Source of the DNA: Methanocella_A sp049676595
GTDB lineage: Archaea > Halobacteriota > Methanocellia > Methanocellales > Methanocellaceae
DNA: 64,000 bases
Assembly: GCF_049676595.1 (NCBI RefSeq)
Contig: NZ_CP187259.1
Span: forward strand, 186,001 to 250,000
Direction: 5' to 3'
The notes beneath the pieces are model-generated. The model did no database searches. It was not told the DNA's origin and saw only the letters and a list, made by a program, of their open reading frames with translations. Position numbers and translations under genes: made by a program. Below are positions 9,755 to 18,262 of the stretch, piece after piece (within the stretch, counting starts at the first letter, position 1; each line of letters opens with the position of its first letter).

Positions 9755-9865
9755 ATGAGGGACAGACGCAAAACGACCGTAGCCGTCCGAAGGACACAGC
9801 CGAAAGCCAGGCCCCGGAGCACAGGCTGGTACCTGGTTATGCTGCCGGAAGGTGAACTCCGATGA
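9755..9865 (+). CDS. Possible 36-codon basic micro-ORF coupling kinases 3 and 4
   Basis: ATG 9755 opens a frame of 36 codons, rich in Arg (begins MRDRRKTTVAVRR), whose TGA overlaps the ATG of kinase 4 (ATGA at 9862-9865). It starts 13 bases after the kinase 3 stop. It fills the whole 120-base gap and could carry ribosomes across it by termination-reinitiation. The product has no recognisable domain. It may be chance, although a second gap in this block has the same arrangement. Confidence 0.3.
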   Translation: MRDRRKTTVAVRRTQPKARPRSTGWYLVMLPEGELR

Positions 9866-11565
9866 CTTACCCGTTCTCCCCCTACGTTATCGTGTTGCTG
9901 ATCTGCGCCGCCCTCTCCGCCGCGCTGGCCTGGTACGTCTGGCACCGCCGGACATCGCCAGGAGCTATCTATTTTATCCTGCTGATGGTGTGCGCCGCAG
10001 AGTGGTCGCTCACGGGCTTCCTCGAGATGGCCCTGACCGACCTGCAGGCAAAAGTCATCTCCACCCAGCTCTCGTACCTGAGCGTCGTCTTCGTCGGCCC
10101 GCTGTGGCTGCTCTTCACCCTGGACTACGGCCGGCACCAAAAGTGGATCACCCGTAACACGATCGCGCTGCTCTGCATCATCCCTGTGCTTACGCTCGCC
10201 TTCGTGCTGACGAACACGTGGCACGGGCTGGTCTGGCCCGAGATCACGCTTCTCTCAGATGCGCCGGGTTCCACCCCGATCTACCAGCACGGAGCCGTAT
10301 ACTGGGTCCACGCGGGGTACTCCTACGCTTTACTCCTCCTCGGCTACGGCATCATGGCGGTAACCGCCGTCCGATCTGCCGGCAGGGAACGCCTTGTGAC
10401 TATAGCCTTGCTGGCTGGCGTTGCGGTCATCTGGGCAGGAAGCATGCCTTACGCCATCACAGGCACCCCAATAGTGGGCGCGGACTTAACCCCCGTGGCG
10501 ATGACGGCGACGGGATTCGTCTTAACGTGGCTCATTTTCCGCAAACGGCTGTTTGACATAGTCCCGGTAGCCAGGGAGACGCTGATCTACAGCATGAGCG
10601 ACGGAGTGATCGTGATCAGCGGCGAAGGCCTGGTCGCCGAGATGAACCCGGCAGCCCGGAGGCTGACCGGCACCCCTGACCGGGACATCGGGAAGCCGGC
10701 GGAGGAAGTGCTGAAAAGCTGGCCGGACCTCCGCCGGTGCTGCCGGGGAGGAGCTGGCGATACCAGATCGGAAATTCTGCTGGACGGCCCTGCAGGGCCG
10801 AGGTGGCTGGACATCCGCACGTCGCCGCTACCTGCTGGCGACGAAGGCGGCTCCGGAAGCCTGGTCGTCATGCGGGACATCACCGAGCAGAAGCGCTCCC
10901 ACGAGGCGCTCAGGGCCGAGATGCTGGAGCGGAAACGGGCGGAAGAGCAGATCAGGGTTTCGCTGCGAGAGAAGGAGGTGCTCCTCAAAGAGGTCCACCA
11001 CCGGGTGAAGAACAACCTCCAGATCATCTCCAGCCTGCTCAGCCTCCAGTCCGGCAACGCCGGCGAGGAGAGCACCGACGCTTTGAGGGAGAGCCAGAAC
11101 CGGATCAAGACCATGGCCCTCATCCACGAAAAGCTCTACAGCTCCCCGGACCTGTCGCACATCGACTTCGGAGAGTACGCAGCCAGCCTCACCGCCTACC
11201 TCGCCCAGTATTACGCGGCCAGCCCGGGCATCGCCATCACCATCGACATCGAGGACATCTCGCTGGGCATCGATCAGGCCATACCCAGCGGCCTCATCAT
11301 CAACGAACTGATCAGCAACTCGCTCAAGTACGCCTTCAAGGACGGCAGCAGGGGCACGATATACATCGGCATGACCAGAGACGGGAACACCTATACGCTG
11401 AGGGTGAGCGACGATGGCGCAGGCCTGCCCCGGGGCCTGGACTTCCGGAACCCGGCATCGCTGGGATTACAGCTCGTCAACACCCTGGTCGACCAGCTGG
11501 AGGGGACGATAGAGCTGGATAACACAGCCGGCGCGACGTACGAGATCAGGTTCGGAGGATCATGA
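9862..11565 (+). CDS. 7TM sensor histidine kinase, single PAS (kinase 4)
   Basis: A 567-residue paralogue of kinases 2, 3 and 5. Its seven-helix N-terminus (residues 1-~225) is followed by one PAS-like domain (SMSDGVIVISGEG), a short coiled coil, the H-box KEVHHRVKNNLQIISS with intact acceptor His, and an HATPase domain (NELISNSLKYAF, DDGAGLP). The ATG follows a strong GGAAGGTGA ribosome-binding site ending six bases upstream. It is shorter than kinases 2 and 3 by one PAS domain. Its stop TGA overlaps an ATG that opens a micro-ORF leading into kinase 5, so it belongs to the same translated unit. Confidence 0.93.
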   Translation: MTYPFSPYVIVLLICAALSAALAWYVWHRRTSPGAIYFILLMVCAAEWSLTGFLEMALTDLQAKVISTQLSYLSVVFVGPLWLLFTLDYGRHQKWITRNTIALLCIIPVLTLAFVLTNTWHGLVWPEITLLSDAPGSTPIYQHGAVYWVHAGYSYALLLLGYGIMAVTAVRSAGRERLVTIALLAGVAVIWAGSMPYAITGTPIVGADLTPVAMTATGFVLTWLIFRKRLFDIVPVARETLIYSMSDGVIVISGEGLVAEMNPAARRLTGTPDRDIGKPAEEVLKSWPDLRRCCRGGAGDTRSEILLDGPAGPRWLDIRTSPLPAGDEGGSGSLVVMRDITEQKRSHEALRAEMLERKRAEEQIRVSLREKEVLLKEVHHRVKNNLQIISSLLSLQSGNAGEESTDALRESQNRIKTMALIHEKLYSSPDLSHIDFGEYAASLTAYLAQYYAASPGIAITIDIEDISLGIDQAIPSGLIINELISNSLKYAFKDGSRGTIYIGMTRDGNTYTLRVSDDGAGLPRGLDFRNPASLGLQLVNTLVDQLEGTIELDNTAGATYEIRFGGS

Positions 11566-11663
11566 GCGCCCGGGAGAGCGAGCCTTTATGCGGGCGCATG
11601 ATCAAATACCTGTGGCCAGGCTCGACAGCAGGAGCCCACGCGGAGAGGGCAGGTAGAAAATGA
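11562..11663 (+). CDS. Possible 33-codon micro-ORF overlapping both flanking kinase genes
   Basis: The frame opens with an ATG that overlaps the stop of kinase 4 (ATGA 11562-11565). It closes with a TGA that overlaps the start of kinase 5 (ATGA 11660-11663), so it spans the gap exactly. It encodes 33 residues (begins MSARESEPLCGRM) with no known domain and no similarity by eye to the micro-ORF before kinase 4. The double four-base overlap suggests a coupling peptide, but coding has not been shown. Confidence 0.33.
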   Translation: MSARESEPLCGRMIKYLWPGSTAGAHAERAGRK

Positions 11664-13384
11664 CTTTACAGTTTACGGTAGATGTGGCCTTGTTCGGCAT
11701 CGTCGCGCTGATCGGGGTAGCCCTGGCAGCATATGTGTGGACCAGGCGGTCTGCACCCGGAGGCACCTACTTCTCCTTCATGATGGCGGGGGTGGCATGG
11801 TGGGCTTCTGCCTACGCCGCCGAGGCCGCGATCGTCGAGCCGGCAGGTACCCTCTTTTTCGCGAAGCTGTCGTACGCCGGCATCGCCTCGGTCCCCCTGC
11901 TCTGGCTGCTGTTCACCCTTAGCTACAGTAAGCACGCGACCAGGCTGACGTCGAAGTATTTCCTGCTGCTGTGGGCGGTTCCGGTAATCACTGTGGCCAT
12001 GGCGCTGACCAACGACTGGCACGGGTGGATATGGGCGAGCGTGAGCCTGAAAAGCACGCACCCCAACGCGTTCGCCTTCACCCTCGGCCCCTGGTTCTGG
12101 GTCCACGCCATCTACAGTTATATCCTCATACTGGCGGGGACCGGCCTCCTGATTAAAGCTGCCCTGCACATAGGGAAGAAACGCCGCCACCAGATCGGCA
12201 TGGTGATACTGGCAGCCGTCTTCCCCCTGATCTTAAACGTCCTCCACGTCCTGAGGCTGGACAACTTCTGGGGCACCGACCCCACGCCCATCGCCTTCGT
12301 CCTCAGCGGCGCCCTCATTACGTGGGGCCTCTTCCGGTACCAGCTGTTCGACATAGTCCCGATCGCCCGGGAGACGCTGATCCAGAACATGGCCGACGGC
12401 GTGCTGGTCTTCGACAACGGGGACAGGCTGGCGGACAGCAACCGCGCGGCCCGCCGCCTGATCGGCCCGGGCGAGCTGTGGGCAGGCCAGCGGGTAGAAA
12501 CGGTGCTGGCCAGATGGCCGGAACTGGCCGGCCGATGCAAGGACAGGAAAGAGACATCGCTCACGACCCCGATCGAAAACGAGGAGGGCTCCCGGTGGCT
12601 GGACATCCGCTCCTCGCTGATCAGGGATGGCGACGGAGTGCCCACCGGATACCTGGTGGTCCTGCACGATATCACCGACATAAAGAGGAGCGAAGAGGAA
12701 GCCCGAGGCTTCAGCGAGTCTCTCCAGGCAGAGATCAGGGAACGCTCGCTGGCAGAAGAGGAGGTAAAGGCGTCGCTACACGAGAAAGAGGTGTTACTGA
12801 AGGAGATCCACCACCGGGTGAAGAACAACCTCCAGATCATCTCCAGCCTGCTCAGCCTCCAGTCCGGCACCCTCTGCGACGAAGGGGACAAGAACGCTTT
12901 CAGGGAGAGCCAGAACCGCATCAAGACCATGGCCCTCATCCACGAGAAGCTGTACCGCTCCCGGGACCTGTCGCACATCGACTTCGGGGACTACGCGAGA
13001 AACCTGGCCTCCCACCTCGCCAGCTCCTACATGGTCAACCCCGGGGTGAGGATCGAGATCGACACGGGCGACATATCCCTCGATATCGACCAGACCATAC
13101 CTTGCGGCCTGATCATCAACGAGCTGGTCAGCAACTCGCTCAAGTACGCGTTTACGGATAGCAGGCCGGGCAAAATTCGGGTCTGCATGTCGAAGGATGG
13201 CCCCCGGTATACGCTTACGGTAAGCGACGACGGAGCCGGCCTGCCCTCAGGCTTCGAATTCCGCAGCTGCCAGTCCCTGGGATTACAGCTTGTCAATACT
13301 CTGGTCGATCAGTTAGAAGGCACCATAGATCTGGAGCCTGGCGCGGGAACAACATTTAAGATAACCTTCAAAGAGATACACTAA
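11660..13384 (+). CDS. 7TM sensor histidine kinase, single PAS (kinase 5)
   Basis: A 574-residue member of the same paralogous set. It has a seven-helix N-terminus, one PAS-like domain (NMADGVLVFDNGDRLADS), a helical linker, the H-box KEIHHRVKNNLQIISS with intact acceptor His, the helical segment FRESQNRIKTMALIHEKLY shared with kinases 1 and 4, and an HATPase domain (NELVSNSLKYAF, DDGAGLP). It lies immediately upstream (25 bases) of the only response regulator in the block, so the two are probably cotranscribed and it is a good candidate phosphodonor. Signal unknown. Confidence 0.93.
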   Translation: MTLQFTVDVALFGIVALIGVALAAYVWTRRSAPGGTYFSFMMAGVAWWASAYAAEAAIVEPAGTLFFAKLSYAGIASVPLLWLLFTLSYSKHATRLTSKYFLLLWAVPVITVAMALTNDWHGWIWASVSLKSTHPNAFAFTLGPWFWVHAIYSYILILAGTGLLIKAALHIGKKRRHQIGMVILAAVFPLILNVLHVLRLDNFWGTDPTPIAFVLSGALITWGLFRYQLFDIVPIARETLIQNMADGVLVFDNGDRLADSNRAARRLIGPGELWAGQRVETVLARWPELAGRCKDRKETSLTTPIENEEGSRWLDIRSSLIRDGDGVPTGYLVVLHDITDIKRSEEEARGFSESLQAEIRERSLAEEEVKASLHEKEVLLKEIHHRVKNNLQIISSLLSLQSGTLCDEGDKNAFRESQNRIKTMALIHEKLYRSRDLSHIDFGDYARNLASHLASSYMVNPGVRIEIDTGDISLDIDQTIPCGLIINELVSNSLKYAFTDSRPGKIRVCMSKDGPRYTLTVSDDGAGLPSGFEFRSCQSLGLQLVNTLVDQLEGTIDLEPGAGTTFKITFKEIH

Positions 13385-13409
13385 GGAAACTGGCGGAGTT
13401 GGTGAGCGT

Positions 13410-15488
13410 ATGGTAAAGATTCTGGTTGTAGAGGATGAGCACATTGTGGCGATGGACCTGCAAAGCAGGCTGGTAAGCCTGGGGTACGAAGTGCCCGAGA
13501 CCGCCTCGTCAGGAGAAGAGGCGGTAGAAAAGGCCGGCCGCATCCGCCCCGACCTGATCCTCATGGATATCTTCCTGGGCGACGAGATGGACGGCATCGA
13601 CGCCGCGGTGAAGATCAAGGAGCTCTACAACATCCCCCTCATCTACATCACGGCCTACGCCGATCCCAGCACCCTCCAGCGGGCCAAGCTGACCGAGCCC
13701 TTCGGGTACATCCTCAAGCCCTTTGAAGAGCGGGAGATGCTCACCAACATCGAGATGGCCCTGTACAAGTCCCGCATGGATTCGAGAGTCAAGGACAGCG
13801 AGCGCTGGCTGGCGACGACGCTGAAAAGCATCGGCGACGGCGTAATAGCGACCGACGACCGGGGCGAAATCAAGTTCATGAACCCCGTGGCGGAAACGCT
13901 CACCGGGTGGATGCAGGGCGCTGCCCTCGGCCGCAACCTCGCTGACGTGTTCCGCATTGTCTCCGAGGACACCCGCAAGCCCCTCGAAACCGCCGTCAGA
14001 GGGCTGCTGCTGGGGAATGAGACCGACATACCTCCCAACGTCCTGCTCATCGGAAGAGACGGTAAAGAGACGCCCACCTACTGCAAAGCCGCGCCCATCA
14101 GGAACGAGGAGAACCGCATCACCGGCGTAGTCGTCATCTTCAGCGACATCACCGAACGCAAGCGGGCGGTAGAAACCCTGCGGCGCAAGAACCGGGACCT
14201 GGAAGTCTACAACGCGATCACCACGGCCATCAACAGGTCGGCAAGCATAGAGGAAATGCTCAACGAGGCCCTCCGGGAGTCCATGGAGCTGCTCGAAGCC
14301 GACTTTGGCGTACTGTACCTGTTCGAGCTGGAAGGCGCACGCTACGCGCAGCTCGCCGCCATCTCCGCGAAGCCGGGATCGGAGAAAGCCATACGCTGCC
14401 GGCAGGTGCTTCACGACATCACGGTACCCACGGGCAGCATCTCCGCCGGAGTCCCCTCCATCTTCGAAGACTCCCTCGCGGCCACCGTAGTACCCATCAC
14501 CGTCAAAGGCGCGCTGATAGGCATCATGGCCTTCCACCTTGCCGCCGGCATAACGGTAGGAGAAGACCGGGCAGCCATGCTCACCGGCGCCGGAGCCCAG
14601 ATCGGCATCGCCGTGGAAAACCACCGGCTGTTCAAGAACGTGCAGGACACCAGCCGCTACCTCTCCGACATCATCAACGAGTCCCCCGACGCCGTGCTCA
14701 CCGTGGACATGGGCGGCTTCATCGTCTCCTTCAACAAGAGCGCCTCCCGCCTGCTGAAATACGCCCCGGGAGAAGTGAACGGGCGCCACATCACCTCGCT
14801 CCTGCCAGACGAGGCAGGCGTGGACCTGGGCGAGAACAAGAACTACGTAAGAGATTTCAAATGCAAGGACGGCACCGCGATCACCCTGAACATCTCCACG
14901 TCCACGATCATCAGGGACGGCAGGAAGAACGGGTTCATCGTGACGCTGAAAGACCTTTCGGCGATCACCGGCCTGAAGATCACCCCCCTGATGGAGAAAG
15001 CCGTGGACACCGCCCAGCGGTACCACTTCGAGAAAGGGAGCATCTACCTCTTCGACCGCCGGGCCGGCAACCAGTGCATGGAAGTCTTCGCCGACCAGGT
15101 GAAGCATAACATCCAGGGCCTGTGCATCTCCAGGCAGAACCCCAAGAAGATCAGGGAAAAGTACGGCCTGGAAAAGACGCCCATCGTCTGGCTCACCGGC
15201 GGCGACGACCCCGGCGGAGAGATCACCATGAAGCCGGATAACCTCACCGGCTTAGGAGCGACGCTCGGCAAGTTCCTCGCCGGCACCAGCAACGGCCTCG
15301 TCCTCATCGACGGCGTGGAGTACCTCATGACCCGCAACGGCTTCGAGGCAGTGCTAAAGTTAGTCCAGTTCCTCAACGACAAGATCATGCAAAGCGACTG
15401 CGTCGTCATCCTCTGCATGGACCCGCTCACGCTGGAAGAGAGGCAGTACAATTTACTCCGGACCGAGACGCAGGAGTTCATCGGCTAA
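13410..15488 (+). CDS. Response regulator: receiver-PAS-GAF-PAS-DUF835
   Basis: A 692-residue cytosolic regulator and the only receiver protein near the five kinases. Residues 1-125 are a CheY-like receiver with acidic pair VEDE, phospho-acceptor Asp in LILMDIF, Thr in YITAY and Lys in ILKPF. A PAS domain (~135-255), a GAF domain (~265-405, begins ITTAINRSASIEEML) and a second PAS (~415-515) follow. The C-terminal ~170 residues match DUF835 (HNIQGLCISRQNPKKI, PIVWLTG, GLVLIDGVEYLM), a domain frequent in methanogen signalling proteins with no settled function. No DNA-binding domain is present, so output is probably by protein contact. ATG 13410 follows GGTGA at 13401. Confidence 0.93.
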   Translation: MVKILVVEDEHIVAMDLQSRLVSLGYEVPETASSGEEAVEKAGRIRPDLILMDIFLGDEMDGIDAAVKIKELYNIPLIYITAYADPSTLQRAKLTEPFGYILKPFEEREMLTNIEMALYKSRMDSRVKDSERWLATTLKSIGDGVIATDDRGEIKFMNPVAETLTGWMQGAALGRNLADVFRIVSEDTRKPLETAVRGLLLGNETDIPPNVLLIGRDGKETPTYCKAAPIRNEENRITGVVVIFSDITERKRAVETLRRKNRDLEVYNAITTAINRSASIEEMLNEALRESMELLEADFGVLYLFELEGARYAQLAAISAKPGSEKAIRCRQVLHDITVPTGSISAGVPSIFEDSLAATVVPITVKGALIGIMAFHLAAGITVGEDRAAMLTGAGAQIGIAVENHRLFKNVQDTSRYLSDIINESPDAVLTVDMGGFIVSFNKSASRLLKYAPGEVNGRHITSLLPDEAGVDLGENKNYVRDFKCKDGTAITLNISTSTIIRDGRKNGFIVTLKDLSAITGLKITPLMEKAVDTAQRYHFEKGSIYLFDRRAGNQCMEVFADQVKHNIQGLCISRQNPKKIREKYGLEKTPIVWLTGGDDPGGEITMKPDNLTGLGATLGKFLAGTSNGLVLIDGVEYLMTRNGFEAVLKLVQFLNDKIMQSDCVVILCMDPLTLEERQYNLLRTETQEFIG

Positions 15489-15503
15489 AGAAGGCGATAA
15501 GCC

Positions 15504-16319
15504 GTGGAACCAAAAACGCAGGGCGAGATCGAACAGACGATACGCAGGCCCGGCTGCGACGTGCACTACTGGGTTTCAGGAGACGACAGCAAGCCGCTGA
15601 TCATCCTCATCCACGGCGCCTGCGCAGATCACGGACAATTCGACGCTCAGGTCCCCGGCCTTATCCGGGACTACCAGATAGTGCGCCCCGACGTGAGAGG
15701 CCACGGGCTTTCCAGGCCGCTGGCAGGCGATTTCAGCGTCCCCGACGCGGTAGAGGACATCCTGAGCATCCTGCGAGCCACGGGACGAAAGGATGCCATT
15801 TTCCTCGGCCAGTCCAACGGCACGTACATCATTCAGGAACTGGCATTCAGGCACCCCGAAGTAGTCAAGGCGATGATCATCGTCGACGGCACCTACATCT
15901 TCCAGAAGCTCTCGTGGAGCGAAAAACTTCTTCTTCGCATGACGCCCCACATTCTCCGCCTGTACCCGTACGGCAGCCTTGTTAAAAGCATGGCAGACGG
16001 GTCAGCCGTGAAAGAGTCGACCAGAGAGTATCTGCGGGAGACCTTCGGCCGCCTCTCTAAAACAGAGATCGTCAACGTCATGAGCGGAGTCTCCAGCTGC
16101 GTCCACCACGAGCCGGACTACCATGTTAAATGCCCGCTGTTGCTGATCAGGGGAGAACAGGATAAGCTCGGTAACATCGAGACGGCGATGAAAGAATGGT
16201 CCCTCCGGGAGCCCCGGAGCCGGTACGTCGTCATACCCGACGCAGGCCACTGCTCCAACCAGGACAACCCGGAGCAGTTCAACGCCGCGATGCAGGAATT
16301 CTTGAAAGGGCTACCGTGA
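15504..16319 (+). CDS. Alpha/beta-hydrolase fold enzyme
   Basis: A 271-residue soluble hydrolase. The oxyanion region reads IHGACADHG. The nucleophile elbow GQSNG supplies the Ser, the likely acid is Asp in RGEQDKLG, and the His lies in DAGHCSNQDNP, so the Ser-Asp-His triad is complete. The start is GTG 15504 after aaggcgat, 15 bases beyond the response-regulator stop on the same strand, so it may be the last gene of the signalling transcript. Esterases, lipases, haloperoxidase-like enzymes and others share this fold, and the substrate cannot be told. Confidence 0.85.
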   Translation: MEPKTQGEIEQTIRRPGCDVHYWVSGDDSKPLIILIHGACADHGQFDAQVPGLIRDYQIVRPDVRGHGLSRPLAGDFSVPDAVEDILSILRATGRKDAIFLGQSNGTYIIQELAFRHPEVVKAMIIVDGTYIFQKLSWSEKLLLRMTPHILRLYPYGSLVKSMADGSAVKESTREYLRETFGRLSKTEIVNVMSGVSSCVHHEPDYHVKCPLLLIRGEQDKLGNIETAMKEWSLREPRSRYVVIPDAGHCSNQDNPEQFNAAMQEFLKGLP

Positions 16320-16328
16320 ACCGGCAGT

Positions 16329-16736
16329 TTACAACAGGTAAGCGTACACGAGATACACGAGCACCGCGTTGACCATCACGAAGGTCATGATCCCGGCCGC
16401 CGCCAGCACGCCCGCGCCGAGGATGATCGCGAGGGTGACGGCCTTCTGGAAGAGATTATAGATGCCGTAGACCAGCGCGTAGACCTTTTTCACCACGTAC
16501 AGCCCGAAGCTGGTGTAGCCCGCCGCTTTGCCGGGCTTATCCCCTATGACGCTCTGCAGCTGCGCCAGGATGTCCCGGATCAGCTGGTTTATAATTTCCT
16601 GGATAAAGTCCTTGAACGCGTTGATCAGGAAGTACCCTGCGACAAGGGCGCCGAGCACCACCATCCCCAGCACGAGGATGACGTCGGCCATGATCAGGAG
16701 AAGGACGACCAGGTAGACCAGCCATTCGGAAGCCAT
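16329..16736 (-). CDS. Small multi-helix membrane protein of unknown function
   Basis: A 135-residue hydrophobic protein, convergent with the hydrolase gene. An N-terminal pair of membrane helices (residues ~5-42, LVYLVVLLLIMADVILVLG) is followed by an amphipathic stretch rich in Ile, Gln and Asp (DFIQEIINQLIRDILAQLQ). A loop with Gly and Lys comes next, and then two more helices to the C-terminus (TLAIILGAGVLAAAGIMTF). I do not recognise the family. The sequence is well behaved (no rare composition) and ends naturally, so I take it as a real gene. Confidence 0.65.
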   Translation of the reverse strand: MASEWLVYLVVLLLIMADVILVLGMVVLGALVAGYFLINAFKDFIQEIINQLIRDILAQLQSVIGDKPGKAAGYTSFGLYVVKKVYALVYGIYNLFQKAVTLAIILGAGVLAAAGIMTFVMVNAVLVYLVYAYLL

Positions 16737-16792
16737 ATCACTATCTCCATATGCTATCCGGGATAAATAGTTTCACGATCGGGGGCCAGAGT

Positions 16793-16935
16793 ATGGCTGA
16801 GCTCAAAAAGCCCTCGGAGGTCCGGGAGTTCCCGGGAGGCCGGGGAGGATTTTCAAGCTGGGAGGTCAGGGAGGATCAGAGGTCAGAGAGGAGGTCAGAG
16901 AGAATGGAAAGGTCAGAGAGGAAAATATTTTAAGA
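16793..16935 (+). repeat. GA-rich repeat (GGTCAGAGAGGA family), copy 1
   Basis: Purine-rich DNA made of degenerate units such as ggtcagagagga and ggaggtc. The block at 16824-16874 (from gggagttcccgggagg to ggtcagggagg) reappears in inverse orientation at about 19378-19428 with only a few differences. Between the two inverted copies lie a GNAT gene and two lipoprotein genes. Confidence 0.7.
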
Positions 16936-16988
16936 TAAACCTCTCCAGCCTCCGGGTACCTCTCATAACCTTTCTCCGACTTTGCGAT

Positions 16989-17480
16989 TTAAGAACGAGG
17001 CCTCTTGTGGCCGAGCATTCCCTTAGTCATATCGTCCCCCACGAGCTGCAGCACAGTCATCCGGGGCATGAAGCCGAAGGACTCGTAGAACGCAATCGCT
17101 GCCTCGTTGCCGGCTGCGACGGCCACGATGAGCTTTTTGACCTCCGCCGCCTTCAGCCAGGCAATTGCCCGGTACATCAGTTGCTCTCCGATGCCGCTGC
17201 GGCGATAGGCGTCCTCGACGAAGATGGAGTCGACCTCCCCGGTGTCCCCGGCGACGGTGCAGACGCAGTAGCCGACAGGAATACGGCCGGCGATGGCGAG
17301 GATGACCCTTAGCTGCTCCTTCTTGAGCAGGTCGGCCTTGCGGATGTCGAAAGTCATCTGCTCGTAGTGCTGGCGGAAATTAGGAGAGCGCACCAGGTGG
17401 TGATCGTTCAGCTTCTCCCACAGGGGGCGGATTAATTCGAGGGACTCCGGTCCCAGCTCTAGAAAGGTGACGTCTGCCAT
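16989..17480 (-). CDS. GNAT-family N-acetyltransferase
   Basis: A 163-residue acetyltransferase of the GCN5-related family. The acetyl-CoA binding signature is visible in EVDSIFVEDAYRRSGIGEQL (R-x-x-G-x-G/A type), and the following helix is MYRAIAWLK. The late strand AVAAGNEAAIAFYESFGF is the typical beta6/alpha4 region. The acceptor substrate (protein N-terminus, small amine or other) is not predictable. It is divergently placed from the lipoprotein gene at 17589, with short AT-rich promoter space between them. Confidence 0.87.
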   Translation of the reverse strand: MADVTFLELGPESLELIRPLWEKLNDHHLVRSPNFRQHYEQMTFDIRKADLLKKEQLRVILAIAGRIPVGYCVCTVAGDTGEVDSIFVEDAYRRSGIGEQLMYRAIAWLKAAEVKKLIVAVAAGNEAAIAFYESFGFMPRMTVLQLVGDDMTKGMLGHKRPRS

Positions 17481-17588
17481 ACTGGTCGGCCTGATAATTG
17501 TACTTTCATGGCTATGTGCTTTACTATACAGAGTATCGATGCATATAATAAGTTGTTATATAGTAAGTGGTTAATAGTTAGATACCGT

Positions 17589-18242
17589 ATGATAGCCAGA
17601 TCGTGGGTATTATTGATCATGCTGGTGCTGATAGCCGGAATGCTTGCCGTAAGCGGATGCACGTCTGATAGCGACACCCTGCCGCAGGACAAGTACGTGG
17701 CAGTCGAGGAACACCTGCGGGTGAGCAGCAAGCTGATCGATGGCACGTACCCATTTCCGCCGCATGTCACGATGCCTGTGATATACAGTTACGATGGCAT
17801 CATCGACCCTGCGTTCGCATCCAGAGACTATGGCTACTACCCGGAGATCAACGACAGCTTCAAAGTGCTTTATGGCACCACTATTGAAGAGGATTTAACA
17901 TACTGGAATACCTGGGTCGGCTTACGGATCAAGGGCTTATATCATTTCCCGTATACCGGAGAATCTGGCTTTACGCTACAAAAAGTAGACAGCGACGGAA
18001 CGATTTACGGGAGTTACAATAACACATCGATCGTTTTAAAGACTGGTGACATGTGGGAATCACCCATATACAGCGAGACTAGAACAGACAGTGGAATGGC
18101 TTTTGGAGATACCCCTTATCAGTACACTGCCATCTACAACACGACCTGGACGATTATAAACCGGGGAGTCCATGACAAGGCAAACCTGACCAGATATCAT
18201 AACAATCTATCGGATACAGGGTATTACATGGTATACAGATAA
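17589..18242 (+). CDS. Secreted lipoprotein, paralogue 1
   Basis: I start at ATG 17589, which gives a compact signal sequence (MIARSWVLLIMLVLIAGML) ending in a lipobox AVSGC; an upstream ATG at 17508 would add 27 residues with no secretory sense. The mature ~190 residues contain TLPQDKYVAVEEHL, GYYPEINDSFKVLYG, FPYTGESGFTL and a C-terminal RYHNNLSDTGYY, and several NxT/S sites. All these blocks recur in the next gene, so the two are tandem duplicates. I do not recognise a functional family. The pair is flanked by inverted GA-rich repeats. Confidence 0.78.
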   Translation: MIARSWVLLIMLVLIAGMLAVSGCTSDSDTLPQDKYVAVEEHLRVSSKLIDGTYPFPPHVTMPVIYSYDGIIDPAFASRDYGYYPEINDSFKVLYGTTIEEDLTYWNTWVGLRIKGLYHFPYTGESGFTLQKVDSDGTIYGSYNNTSIVLKTGDMWESPIYSETRTDSGMAFGDTPYQYTAIYNTTWTIINRGVHDKANLTRYHNNLSDTGYYMVYR

Positions 18243-18262
18243 CAGCACGAGGATGAGTAATA

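Noticed and set aside
13509..15107. 532-codon minus-strand ORF opposite the response regulator
   Set aside because: The plus-strand receiver-PAS-GAF-PAS-DUF835 protein is unmistakable; the antisense frame has low-complexity composition and no start signal.
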